From assembly GCA_913051655.1 (NCBI GenBank), contig CAJXHI010000004.1:43629-107628 (forward strand): a stretch of DNA of 64,000 nt, given 5' to 3'. This DNA is from an uncultured Alphaproteobacteria bacterium (GTDB lineage: Bacteria; Pseudomonadota; Alphaproteobacteria; Rhodobacterales; Rhodobacteraceae). The notes under the pieces are model-generated. The model was given only the letters and a program-made list of their open reading frames with translations, had not been told where the DNA came from and did not search any database. Each line of letters begins with the position of its first letter. Position 1 is the first letter of the stretch. Made by a program: the position numbers and the translations under genes. Positions 39,513 through 48,560 of this stretch are shown here, piece after piece.

Positions 39513-40700
39513 ATGAAGCCATCACAACGTATTTCCCAGATGAACCTTGATGGATCGGATGGATGGGAAGTATTTTTACGCGCGCGTGGTTTGTGTGATG
39601 CGGGCCACAAAATCATAGAATTGACGATTGGCGAACATGATATTCGAACAGATCCGAGTATTCTTAAGGCGATGCACGCCTCAGCGATCGCGGGCAATAC
39701 AGGCTACGCCATGGTACCTGGCCTGCAGGAGTTACGCAAAGCGGTCGCAAGCCGCATCATGCAGCGTACTGGCGTACCAACTGATATTGAAAATGTGATG
39801 ATCACAACGGGTGGTCAAGCAGCTCTTTACGCTGCACATGCAGCAACCTGTGATCCGGGTGACACCGCTCTTTATGTGGAACCCTACTATGCGACATATC
39901 CGTCAACCTTGCGTGCGCAAAACCTCAATGCGGTTTCTGTTCCTACACACGCTAAACACGGATTTGAACCGCGCAAAACAGATCTTGAACCATTAATTCT
40001 AGGCGCACGGTCGTTGCTTATTAATTCTCCAAATAACCCCTCTGGTACTGTATATTCGCGTCAAACCCATGAAATGATTGCGGATCTTTGCAAAAAGTAT
40101 GATTTGTGGCTTATTTCGGATGAAGTTTACGACACGCAAGTTTGGGATGGCATGCATTTTTCTCCTCGCGCTCTACCAGAGATGGCAAAGCGTACATTGA
40201 TTATTGGTTCTATGTCGAAAAGCCACGCTATGACAGGTAGCCGTGTGGGGTGGATTGTTGGGCCAAAAGATATGATTCTCAAATTGATTGATCTTGCAAC
40301 GAATACAACATACGGCGTGCCTGGATTTATCCAGGAGGGTGCACTTTTTGCTCTTTCCCTCGGGTCCTCGTTTGAAGAAAAAATTGGCGCACCCTTCCGC
40401 AGACGACGGCAGATTGCTCTGAATATTCTGAAAAAGTTTCCAGCGGTGCGCGCCATTGATCCAAAAGGCGCGATGTATTTGATGGTGGATATTTCCGCAA
40501 CAGGGCTTACGGGTGAAGAATTTGCTAATCGCCTGCTGGATGAACGGCAGATTGCCGTGATGCCAGGCGAAAGTTTTGGCGCCTCTGCTGCTGGACATTT
40601 GCGTATAGCGATGACTATTGAAGACGACCAGTTTGCAAGTGCTCTGAAAACACTTTGCGAATTTGCAACTCAATTGGCCCTTGAACTTCCCCATGGTTGA
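39513..40700 (+). CDS. PLP-dependent class I/II aminotransferase
   Basis: 395 residues of fold type I. The PLP-binding lysine is in SMSKSHAMTGSRVGW (about 235), with NSPNNPSGTVY (about 170) and the Asp of SDEVYDTQVW (about 202) as the other hallmarks, and a C-terminal Arg in HLRIAMT. The substrate is probably an aspartate-like or aromatic amino acid, but specificity cannot be read. ATG 39513 has GGAG 8 bases upstream. The start codon of a broken TfoX-like gene lies inside its last codons. Confidence 0.9.
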   Translation: MKPSQRISQMNLDGSDGWEVFLRARGLCDAGHKIIELTIGEHDIRTDPSILKAMHASAIAGNTGYAMVPGLQELRKAVASRIMQRTGVPTDIENVMITTGGQAALYAAHAATCDPGDTALYVEPYYATYPSTLRAQNLNAVSVPTHAKHGFEPRKTDLEPLILGARSLLINSPNNPSGTVYSRQTHEMIADLCKKYDLWLISDEVYDTQVWDGMHFSPRALPEMAKRTLIIGSMSKSHAMTGSRVGWIVGPKDMILKLIDLATNTTYGVPGFIQEGALFALSLGSSFEEKIGAPFRRRRQIALNILKKFPAVRAIDPKGAMYLMVDISATGLTGEEFANRLLDERQIAVMPGESFGASAAGHLRIAMTIEDDQFASALKTLCEFATQLALELPHG

Positions 40701-41066
40701 GGCGCTTTCCTCTATCCTTAATATTGGCCCTTCAATGGAGGCATCTTTTAAAAAGCTGGGATCAAAGATACCGAAACGCTGCGAGAATTAGGCGCGGATG
40801 AAGGATATCGCAAACTTTTGACATCCGGGGTTAGACCACATTTTATCGCACGTTATATAATCATTTTAGGGTTGCAGGGGCGGCCATGGAACGATTCTCA
40901 TGGTTAGGAAAAGAAAGATCTGCCCAAACGCTTTGACGCTATCAAAAACAGCCTAAAGCCATGTCAAGACATAAACCAAGACGCACAAGTAGAACAATCC
41001 TTAAACAAGATCGGAGTCATTGAAATACGAAAAGCAAAGGAACAAACCTTTAGCCGTTCGTTTTAA
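40693..41066 (+). pseudogene. TfoX C-terminal-domain protein, broken by frameshift and stop
   Basis: From ATG 40693 the reading starts LNIGPSMEASFKKLG, the opening of a TfoX/Sxy C-terminal domain. A one-base deletion near 40760 then shifts the frame. The second frame continues KDTETLRELGADEGYRKLL, SGVRPHFIA and GLQGRPWND, the family's most conserved parts. It meets TAG at 40905-40907 and goes on in frame (EKKDLPKRFDAIKN) to TAA 41064-41066. Two independent lesions make expression of an intact domain unlikely. The intact gene would have overlapped the aminotransferase stop by 8 bases. Confidence 0.88.
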
Positions 41067-41081
41067 AACAGCTTATCCGCT

Positions 41082-41504
41082 TTAGCCGACAAGCTCAATT
41101 CCAGAGAAGAAATAGGCGATTTCAACGGCTGCTGTTTCAGGTGCATCTGATCCGTGGACCGAGTTTTCGCCAACAGACACCGCGAATTCTGCGCGAATTG
41201 TACCAGGAGCCGCATCGGCGGGGTTTGTGGCTCCCATAACTTCACGATTTTTGGTAATAGCGCTTTCACCTTCTAAAACCTGAACAATTACAGGTTCGGA
41301 CGACATAAACTCGCAAAGCTCGTCATAAAAGGGCCGCTCTATGTGCACACCGTAAAAAACGCCCGCCTGCTCTTTGGTCATGTGGATGCGTTTTTGGGCT
41401 ACAATACGCAAACCTGCATCTTCGAATTTTGCGTTGATTTTGCCGGTCAAGTTGCGGCGGGTTGCATCCGGTTTGATGATGCTAAAGGTGCGTTCCAGTG
41501 CCAT
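41082..41504 (-). CDS. ndk: Nucleoside diphosphate kinase
   Basis: 140 residues. The phosphohistidine motif is [16 protein letters not shown] (His near 117), and [15 protein letters not shown] opens the protein. The enzyme equalises nucleoside triphosphate pools by transferring the gamma-phosphate through that histidine. AAGGA lies 8 bases before ATG 41504; the frame upstream to 41585 is not supported. It diverges from the ABC-F gene. Confidence 0.96.
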   Translation of the reverse strand: MALERTFSIIKPDATRRNLTGKINAKFEDAGLRIVAQKRIHMTKEQAGVFYGVHIERPFYDELCEFMSSEPVIVQVLEGESAITKNREVMGATNPADAAPGTIRAEFAVSVGENSVHGSDAPETAAVEIAYFFSGIELVG

Positions 41505-41665
41505 AGCTAGTATCCTTTTTCTGAAAGCTGTTGAGGGGTTCGGAGTACCCTCCGAAACCTTCGACCCACTAACATGCAACCACAAAATTGAAAAGTGTGT
41601 TTTTTAACGATTGCTCAGTGTTTTTGTCGTGGTCTGTGTCCAGACGAGATGATAAGCGAATTGTT

Positions 41666-43531
41666 ATGATCACGATTTCTGACATTTCATATTCTGTAGA
41701 AGGACGCCCATTATTTGACGGTGCAAGCGCGACAATTCCTAACGGGCATAAGGTGGGTCTTGTGGGTCGTAATGGTACGGGTAAAACAACGCTTTTTAAT
41801 TTAATCCGAGGACAACTGAATCTAGAAAGTGGGACGATTACGCTTCCCTCAAGCACCCGCATTGGCGGCGTTGCGCAAGAGGTGCCCGGAAACGATGTGT
41901 CTCTTTTAAACACGGTTCTTGCGGCAGATTTGGAACGTACAGATTTACTTACCGAAAGTACTACGGCCACAGACCCTAATCGTATTGCTGAAATCCAAAC
42001 CCGATTGAACGACATAGACGCATGGTCGGCAGAAGCGCGGGCCGCTTCGATCCTAATAGGTTTGGGCTTTGGCAGTGCGGCTCAAGCCATGCCATGTCGC
42101 GCCTTTTCCGGCGGCTGGCGAATGCGCGTGGCCTTGGCTGCGGTACTTTTCGCCCAGCCTGACTTGTTGCTTTTGGATGAACCGACAAACTACCTTGATC
42201 TCGAAGGGGCGATTTGGCTAGAAAATTATTTGGTAAAATACCCCCATACGGTGATCGTAATCAGCCATGACCGCGAACTGTTAAACCGCTCGGTTCAATC
42301 GATCCTGCATCTTGAGGATCGAAAACTCACATTTTATACTGGTGCCTATGAAACATTTGCAAAAACCCGCGCTGCCCGTCTTGCCAACGCAGAGGCAGAG
42401 GCCAGTAAACAAGACGCCAGACGTGCACATTTGCAATCTTACGTGGACCGCTTTCGGTATAAAGCAGATAAGGCGCGTCAAGCCCAATCGCGACTGAAGG
42501 CAATCGCGCGACTCGAACCCATCACGCGTCCGCAGGAGGCGGCGCTCAAGAGGTTTTCCTTTCCAGAACCGGAAGTACTCTCACCGCCTATATTGCGCGT
42601 GGAAAATGGAACGGTTGGATATGAGGGCAAGGCTGTTTTATCGCGTTTGGATCTTCGCATTGATCAAGATGACCGTATCGCCCTCCTCGGTCAAAACGGA
42701 GAAGGCAAATCAACACTCGCCAAATTAATCTCACATCGTCTGAAACTGATGTCCGGACAGTTGTTTCAGTCTTCAAAACTGCGCATTGGATATTTTGCGC
42801 AACATCAAGTCGAAGAACTATACATTGATGAAACACCGCTTGAGCATTTGCGTAGGCTCAAACCAACAAGAACACCAGCACAAATGCGTGCTATTTTAGG
42901 TGGTTTTGGCATTGGCGCAGAACAAGCCGATACAGCGGTCGGGAGGTTGTCCGGTGGGCAAAAATCGCGCCTTTCGCTTTTAATTGCGACACTTGATGCG
43001 CCACATTTGCTGATCTTAGATGAGCCGACAAACCATTTGGACATTGAAAGCCGAGAGGCTTTAGTCGAAGCCCTAACCGCTTACGGCGGCGCTGTTGTCC
43101 TCGTCAGTCATGATATGCATTTGCTGTCTTTGGTGGCGGATCGTCTGTGGCTTGTCAACGGCGGGCACGTGCGCCCTTATGATGATGACCTCGAAGCTTA
43201 TCGGGCCCTTTTACTGAGTGGTGATAGGGAAAAGAAAAAACAGGAAAATAACAGTCGCAAAACTAAAGCAAAACGCGCAAGTCGAGATGAGATGCTGGCA
43301 ATGAAGGCTGAGGTCCGAAAATGCGAGGCGCGGTTGGAAAAGCTGAACGACATGCGTGATAAACTGGCCAAGAAACTTGCCGACCCAACCCTTTATGAAG
43401 TCACGCGCATCGGTGAGTTGGAAACATGGAACCGTAAATATGCCGAAGTAATGGAGGCATTGAAGCGTGCGGAGGTATTATGGCTGAATGCTGAAGAAAA
43501 ATTAGAGGCGGCGCAAACGCAAAACGCGTAA
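41666..43531 (+). CDS. ABC-F family ATPase (translation factor type)
   Basis: 621 residues with two ABC domains and no membrane segments. Walker A motifs are GRNGTGKTT (about 36) and GQNGEGKST (about 342); signature motifs are FSGGWRMRVALA and LSGGQKSRLSL; Walker B with DEPTNYLD and DEPTNHLD. A linker rich in Arg/Lys (RFRYKADKARQAQSRLKAIARL) and a C-terminal coiled coil (about 535-621) follow the Uup/YheS-type layout. Such proteins act on ribosomes. ATG 41666 is the conserved start (MITISDISYSV). Confidence 0.9.
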   Translation: MITISDISYSVEGRPLFDGASATIPNGHKVGLVGRNGTGKTTLFNLIRGQLNLESGTITLPSSTRIGGVAQEVPGNDVSLLNTVLAADLERTDLLTESTTATDPNRIAEIQTRLNDIDAWSAEARAASILIGLGFGSAAQAMPCRAFSGGWRMRVALAAVLFAQPDLLLLDEPTNYLDLEGAIWLENYLVKYPHTVIVISHDRELLNRSVQSILHLEDRKLTFYTGAYETFAKTRAARLANAEAEASKQDARRAHLQSYVDRFRYKADKARQAQSRLKAIARLEPITRPQEAALKRFSFPEPEVLSPPILRVENGTVGYEGKAVLSRLDLRIDQDDRIALLGQNGEGKSTLAKLISHRLKLMSGQLFQSSKLRIGYFAQHQVEELYIDETPLEHLRRLKPTRTPAQMRAILGGFGIGAEQADTAVGRLSGGQKSRLSLLIATLDAPHLLILDEPTNHLDIESREALVEALTAYGGAVVLVSHDMHLLSLVADRLWLVNGGHVRPYDDDLEAYRALLLSGDREKKKQENNSRKTKAKRASRDEMLAMKAEVRKCEARLEKLNDMRDKLAKKLADPTLYEVTRIGELETWNRKYAEVMEALKRAEVLWLNAEEKLEAAQTQNA

Positions 43532-43570
43532 ACCGAAGATATGAGAAGAGAGCAAAGCCAGAGCAATTTG

Positions 43571-43590
43571 ACAAATACTTGTATTTGTCT
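43571..43590. promoter_or_regulatory. Perfect 9-bp inverted repeat upstream of the protease gene
   Basis: Arms GACAAATAC and GTATTTGTC separated by TT, with no mismatch. A TTGACA hexamer overlaps the left arm (43570-43575), so it could be an operator over a -35 element; the matching -10 is not convincing. There is no T-run after it, which argues against a terminator. It lies 60 bases before ATG 43651. Confidence 0.45.
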
Positions 43591-43650
43591 AGCGATAGGC
43601 CAAATGTAATCCGATAATATGTTGAAAATAGCCAGATAGGAACTGACTAG

Positions 43651-44244
43651 ATGGAGAAAAACGAATTCGCTAGTTTGATTTACCTGTCAGTCCTTGCAAC
43701 TATCATTCTGGGGTCTGTTGTGATGAGCCGGCGGGGTGAGCTTGGTAAAGTATTTCGGCAAGCCAGTGTTTGGCTTTTAATCTTCATGGGTGTTGTCGCA
43801 CTTGTGGCAAGCTGGCAGGATATTCGCCAATCAGGCCAGTCAATGTCCATCCAGCAATATAGGGATGGATCAATTATCATCCCGAAAGGAGTAGATGGAC
43901 ATTATCATCTAACCCTAACGATCAATGACCGCGATATTAATTTTCTAGTAGATACTGGCGCATCCGATATAGTTCTAACTCGCCAGGACGCTGCCCGCAT
44001 TGGGTTTGATCCCGATCGGCTCGACTATTGGGGCAAAGCAAAAACCGCAAATGGTACGGTGAGACTGGCAACTGTAAGATTAGGGACTGTTCGTCTTGGG
44101 GGTTTGGTTGATAAAAATATTCGTGCTTCGGTCAATAACGCAGCGATGGAAAAATCGCTTTTGGGAATGAGCTATCTTTCCAAATTTCATACGATAGAAA
44201 TAACGAAAAATCAAATGATTTTAAAACCACAACCGACAAAATGA
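43651..44244 (+). CDS. Retropepsin-like aspartic protease (TIGR02281 family)
   Basis: 197 residues. Two N-terminal hydrophobic segments (about 9-26 and 40-54) anchor it to the inner membrane. The catalytic motif DTGAS at 101-105 (INFLVDTGASDIVLT) defines a single-lobed, clan AA aspartic protease that works as a dimer. ANGTVRLATVRLGTVRLGG and LLGMSYLSKFHTIEI are the conserved flap and C-terminal parts. The physiological target is unknown. AGGA precedes the start. A perfect inverted repeat lies upstream. Confidence 0.88.
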   Translation: MEKNEFASLIYLSVLATIILGSVVMSRRGELGKVFRQASVWLLIFMGVVALVASWQDIRQSGQSMSIQQYRDGSIIIPKGVDGHYHLTLTINDRDINFLVDTGASDIVLTRQDAARIGFDPDRLDYWGKAKTANGTVRLATVRLGTVRLGGLVDKNIRASVNNAAMEKSLLGMSYLSKFHTIEITKNQMILKPQPTK

Positions 44245-44709
44245 CTACTCAGGGCTGTTTGCCTCAGCCTTCTTTTTCCAGTGCCCTGTTTCTTCTGACC
44301 AATATTGTAAGTGACATTTGGCGTCACTAAGTATTTTCCATTGTTGACGCGCATGGCTCAGCATCGTTTCATCATTGCCATCAAAGAGAATGCAGACCCT
44401 ATCTTTTTCACGTACTTCATCCGCGGACACATCGCTTCCCTCCACCGATATAATGCAATCGACATTTTCCACAGGATGCGTCGTCAGAAGAACAGGGTGT
44501 AAGTTGTCATCTTCGCTACCGGCCAAACCGTGAGGAAGAAACCTATCCTCTGGGTTCAGCCATAATTTTTCATCAAGCCAAGCAGCACGCTGTAGATCTG
44601 GACAACGTACCTCCACGCGCCAATCCGCGTCAAGCGCTTTGTCTAAAAGTAGCGGGAGTGTTCGCTCCAACGGCTGTCGGGTCAGATGATAGAAATAAAC
44701 AGCGCCCAT
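44245..44709 (-). CDS. holC: DNA polymerase III subunit chi
   Basis: 154 residues. GAVYFYHLTRQPLERTLPLLLDKAL at the N-terminus (read in pieces) and DERLWL-like EKLWLNPEDRFLPHGL are the chi-subunit features, as is the C-terminal YWSEETGHWKKKA. Chi links the clamp loader to SSB at the replication fork. Its ATG directly abuts the pepA stop (TAAATG), the standard pepA-holC pairing. It is convergent with the protease gene, with no bases between them. Confidence 0.9.
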   Translation of the reverse strand: MGAVYFYHLTRQPLERTLPLLLDKALDADWRVEVRCPDLQRAAWLDEKLWLNPEDRFLPHGLAGSEDDNLHPVLLTTHPVENVDCIISVEGSDVSADEVREKDRVCILFDGNDETMLSHARQQWKILSDAKCHLQYWSEETGHWKKKAEANSPE

Positions 44710-46185
44710 TTACTCCGTTTCCATCATGTCCCTGACCAACCGGTTCAACGTCATCACCCCCCACCCTGTGGCGCCTGATGGGGAATAATCCCCCCCCTTT
44801 TTGGAATGAGTAACGCCGGCAATATCAAGATGCGCCCAAGGCGTATTGTGTTTCACAAAACGTTGAAGAAATTGTGCAGCGACTACAGAACCTGCATTCC
44901 GGCCAGCGGTTCCCATATTTGCCATATCAGCAACGTTTGAGTTGATTTGTGCATCATAGTCCTTCGACAAAGGCATACGCCAAACGCCTTCGGTTTCGGC
45001 CATGGCTGCGGCAGTGATTGCGCTGCAAAATTTTTCATCATTTGAAAACAACCCAGCGTTTTGCGACCCAAGGGCCACGATGATCGCTCCGGTGAGGGTC
45101 GCCAAATCAATCATTGCAGATGGCACAAATCGTTCCTGCGCGTACCATATAACGTCGCTTAGGACCAAGCGTCCTTCGGCATCTGTATTAAGTACTTCGA
45201 TCGTATCGCCTTTCATGGAAGTGATGACATCCCCGGGCCGTGTCGCGGACCCTGAAGGCATATTTTCAACAAGTCCTACAACACCAACAACATTGGCCTT
45301 TGCCTTGCGTAGAGCCAGTACCTTCATTGTGCCTGCAACAACGCCTGCACCGCCCATGTCCATAATCATTTCTTGCATGCCCGCTGCAGACTTAAGGCTT
45401 ATCCCACCAGTGTCAAAAACCACACCTTTTCCAATTAAAGCCAAGGGCGCTTTGGCATCCTCTGCACCTTTCCACTGCATGACTACCATCTTAGAAGGGC
45501 TTTCCGAGCCCTGTCCGACCGCTAAAAGCGCGCCCATACCAAGGGCTTTAATTTGGTCTTCCTCAAAGACCTCTACCTTTATGCCGTGATTGCTTAAATC
45601 TTTTAAACGATTTGCAAATTCGGTTGTTGTCAAAATATTGGCGGGCTCGTTTACAAGATCACGTGTAAAGTGCACGCCAGAAGTCACTGCTTTAATCGCA
45701 TTCATCGCGGGTTGTAAATTTTCCGCTTTATTATGCATGAAAGTGATTTTCTCAAAGTTGGCGCCTTTGTCTTTTGTGGAATGCCTGTCAAAAGCATATT
45801 GTCTGAGCATACATCCAAGGATTAAATCTTCGGCGCGTTTAAATGCAGCACAGAAAATGACTGCGCCTGATCGTCCAATCCGTTTGGCTAAGGCTGCTCC
45901 TGCTGAACGGCATTCCTTCGTATTGGAATTGCGGTCGAGAATTACAATTTCGATTGATTTTGCGGGAATGCCCACTGGAACAGGAAGACTGATTATGTCA
46001 CCGTTTTTACACAATAAAAAATCTTCTTGTTCCAAGAGCCTCTGGAGCGACCCTTTGGTAAGTCGGTTCACAAGTCGTCCAATTTGATCCAGCTTTCCGT
46101 CTGGTTGCAGTAATACACCCACGCGCCCTTTGAAGTTCTCTAAAATGGTCATATCAGTTGGAATAAGAACAAATTCAATTGGCAT
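44710..46185 (-). CDS. pepA: Leucyl aminopeptidase (M17)
   Basis: 491 residues. The M17 signature NTDAEGRLVLSDVIWY (about 325) and metal ligands in GKGVVFDTGGISLKSAAGM (about 250) are intact; an N-terminal macro-like domain precedes the catalytic domain. It removes N-terminal residues from peptides using two metal ions, in the cytoplasm. The start at 46185 has AGAGGA about 9 bases upstream; a later in-frame ATG would cut the first conserved strand. It diverges from lptF and is coupled to holC. Confidence 0.95.
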   Translation of the reverse strand: MPIEFVLIPTDMTILENFKGRVGVLLQPDGKLDQIGRLVNRLTKGSLQRLLEQEDFLLCKNGDIISLPVPVGIPAKSIEIVILDRNSNTKECRSAGAALAKRIGRSGAVIFCAAFKRAEDLILGCMLRQYAFDRHSTKDKGANFEKITFMHNKAENLQPAMNAIKAVTSGVHFTRDLVNEPANILTTTEFANRLKDLSNHGIKVEVFEEDQIKALGMGALLAVGQGSESPSKMVVMQWKGAEDAKAPLALIGKGVVFDTGGISLKSAAGMQEMIMDMGGAGVVAGTMKVLALRKAKANVVGVVGLVENMPSGSATRPGDVITSMKGDTIEVLNTDAEGRLVLSDVIWYAQERFVPSAMIDLATLTGAIIVALGSQNAGLFSNDEKFCSAITAAAMAETEGVWRMPLSKDYDAQINSNVADMANMGTAGRNAGSVVAAQFLQRFVKHNTPWAHLDIAGVTHSKKGGDYSPSGATGWGVMTLNRLVRDMMETE

Positions 46186-46317
46186 TTAAAATCATCCTCT
46201 CGTTTAATAAACCATGATTTACAGGCGATGTTCCGCCTCAGTCAGATGTTTCTAGTTTGCCCTAGAAAGCATTTGCGCTAAAGCATGTCTAGACAAGAAA
46301 ACACGACAGAGGTCAGC

Positions 46318-47469
46318 GTGTCAAAATTTGATCGTTATTTCTTTAATCAACTGTTTGTGTCGTTTCTGTTTTTTTCCATCGTCTTGATTGCTGTATTCTG
46401 GGTAAATAAGGCCGTTATTTTGTTTGACCGGCTCGTCTCAGAGGGCCATTCGGCGACCATCTTCTTTGAATTTTCATTTCTCGCTCTTCCGGATGCAGCC
46501 GCGCTAGTTTTTCCAATATCCAGTTTTGCCGCAGCTGTATATGTTTCTAACAGGTTCAGCAATGAAAGTGAGTTTGTGATTCTACGCGCATCTGGCGTGA
46601 GCGCGGCCCGTCTTGCGCGACCCGTGTTCGTTTTCGGAGTGTGTGTGGCGATCGGGATGCTTGTCATTACAAACTATGCAATCCCCACCGCCAAAAAACA
46701 GCTCAATCAACGTGAGCATGAAATAGGAGCGAACTTTTCGGCAAAGCTTCTAAGGGAGGGTCGCTTTTTACATCCTCGCACAAATACAACATTATTCATT
46801 GAAGCTATTGCACCCGATGGTGAGCTTCAAAATGTGTTTCTGTCTGACCGGCGTGATCCGCTCGTAACGCGCACCTATACTGCAGAAAGTGCTTATTTGT
46901 TACAAAAGTTGGACAGTAGTAATCTAGTAATGGTTCGTGGGATGACCCAAATCTACGATACTGAAAACACTCAGTTGTCCACTACATCCTTTTCTGATTT
47001 AACGGTCGATGTTGGCGATTATTTTTCCCAAAGCCCACAAATGCTTCGCCAAATAGAAGGGTTTTCAACTCAAGAGTTAATCTCAAACCCTAAGGTTGTA
47101 CTGATGGAAAGTGGTGGCTCTTTAGGGACACTTATTGAAAACCTGAACCAAAGATTTCATCAACCGTTACTTTGCCTTTTATGTGCTCTGGTTGGGTATG
47201 GTGCAATTACAGCAGCTCGATATTCTCGGGTTGGGACGGGCCGTCATATCGTTTTTGCAGTATTCCTGCTCGTCATGGTAAAACTTATCGAGGGCAGTCT
47301 GAAAGATACAGTATATCAAAGTGTACACAATTGGCCTTTTGTTTATGCTCCAGGATTATTTGCCTTATTATGTGTTCTCTTTTTAATTATCGGAGCTGAC
47401 AGAGCTAAATTTTCCAAAGGTTCGTTTAGAACAAATGTGTATGCAAAAATAAACGGTACAGCCCAATGA
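46318..47469 (+). CDS. lptF: LPS export system permease LptF
   Basis: About 383 residues. Six membrane segments in two groups of three flank a periplasmic beta-jellyroll (about 125-255). SKFDRYFFNQLFVSFLFF and NRFSNESEFVILRASGVSAARLARPV, the cytosolic coupling helix, are typical. With LptG and LptB it extracts lipopolysaccharide from the inner membrane. I chose GTG 46318, which follows AGAGG and aligns with family starts; ATG 46285 would add 11 residues and has no ribosome binding site. First of a six-gene overlapping chain. Confidence 0.92.
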   Translation: MSKFDRYFFNQLFVSFLFFSIVLIAVFWVNKAVILFDRLVSEGHSATIFFEFSFLALPDAAALVFPISSFAAAVYVSNRFSNESEFVILRASGVSAARLARPVFVFGVCVAIGMLVITNYAIPTAKKQLNQREHEIGANFSAKLLREGRFLHPRTNTTLFIEAIAPDGELQNVFLSDRRDPLVTRTYTAESAYLLQKLDSSNLVMVRGMTQIYDTENTQLSTTSFSDLTVDVGDYFSQSPQMLRQIEGFSTQELISNPKVVLMESGGSLGTLIENLNQRFHQPLLCLLCALVGYGAITAARYSRVGTGRHIVFAVFLLVMVKLIEGSLKDTVYQSVHNWPFVYAPGLFALLCVLFLIIGADRAKFSKGSFRTNVYAKINGTAQ

Positions 47470-48560
47470 TCCTGCATTGGTATTTTGCAAGACGTTTTCT
47501 GACGAGCTGGGTGAAAGTACTACTGATCTTTTACCTTTTCAGCTTGATGGTTGAATTAGCCAATCAACTGAGATGGCACGCAGAGTTTACCGATTTTACA
47601 ACGGTGTTTTATCTCGCAGTCCTTAATTCAACTGAAATTATCTATACGATAATGCCGTTAATTATGATTTTTGCATCGATTTGGCTTTTTCTGTCTTTGG
47701 CGCGTTCGAGCGAATTAGTTGTAGCGCGGGCCTCGGGGCGCTCGGGATTAGTGTTTTTATTTGGGCCTATCTTTGTTAGCATTCTTTTATCGGCACTTAT
47801 ACTTTTACTATTAAATCCAATTGTAGCCTTTACAACAACACGATACCTCACCTTAAGCCAAGAATTAAAAAATCAAGGCAGATCTGTTTTTTCTATTGGA
47901 ACAGAGGGTCTTTGGTTACGACAGGGCGATGATGACGGATATACGGTTGTGCGCGCTTCAAGCGCAAATGGCACTGGATCCTTTTTTTATGATGTCACTT
48001 TTTATGTTTATGGAAAAGATGGTCAGATTAATCAACGTTTACAGGCCGATATTGCCGGTCTTGGTGATGGTGCGTGGCAACTATATAAAGCCAAATCCTG
48101 GCCGCTTTCCCAAACAGAAAACCCAGAACAAAACGCCTCTGTTATGTCCAAGGCGACTTTGCCCACTGATATGACACGCGAACAGGTTCGTGATCGCTTT
48201 GAAACTCCAGCCACCGTGCCAATTTGGAATTTGCCTGCGGTCATCCAAAAACTACAATCGGCTGGTTTTTCGGCGCGGAGGCATCAAGTATGGCTGCAGG
48301 CTGAATTTGCCCGACCACTTTTTTTAGTCTCAATGGTGTTATTAGGGGCTGCATTTTGTATGCGCCATATTCGGTTTGGAGGTACAGGAATTGCAATCTT
48401 AACGGCTGTAATCTGCGGGTTTGGATTATTTTATGTGCGCAATTTCGCACAGGTACTTGGTGAAAGCGGCCAGCTACCGGTGACTGTTGCCGTTTGGACG
48501 CCGCCAATAGCTGCGTTTCTGTTATCACTCAGTATTATATTGCACATGGAGGACGGGTGA
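47466..48560 (+). CDS. lptG: LPS export system permease LptG
   Basis: 364 residues with the same layout as LptF: three N-terminal membrane segments, a periplasmic jellyroll and three C-terminal segments. LARSSELVVARASGRSGLVFLFGP is the coupling helix that contacts the LptB ATPase. It overlaps lptF by four bases (ATGA) and lptD by one base plus its stop (TGATG). It heterodimerises with LptF in the LPS exporter. Confidence 0.92.
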   Translation: MILHWYFARRFLTSWVKVLLIFYLFSLMVELANQLRWHAEFTDFTTVFYLAVLNSTEIIYTIMPLIMIFASIWLFLSLARSSELVVARASGRSGLVFLFGPIFVSILLSALILLLLNPIVAFTTTRYLTLSQELKNQGRSVFSIGTEGLWLRQGDDDGYTVVRASSANGTGSFFYDVTFYVYGKDGQINQRLQADIAGLGDGAWQLYKAKSWPLSQTENPEQNASVMSKATLPTDMTREQVRDRFETPATVPIWNLPAVIQKLQSAGFSARRHQVWLQAEFARPLFLVSMVLLGAAFCMRHIRFGGTGIAILTAVICGFGLFYVRNFAQVLGESGQLPVTVAVWTPPIAAFLLSLSIILHMEDG

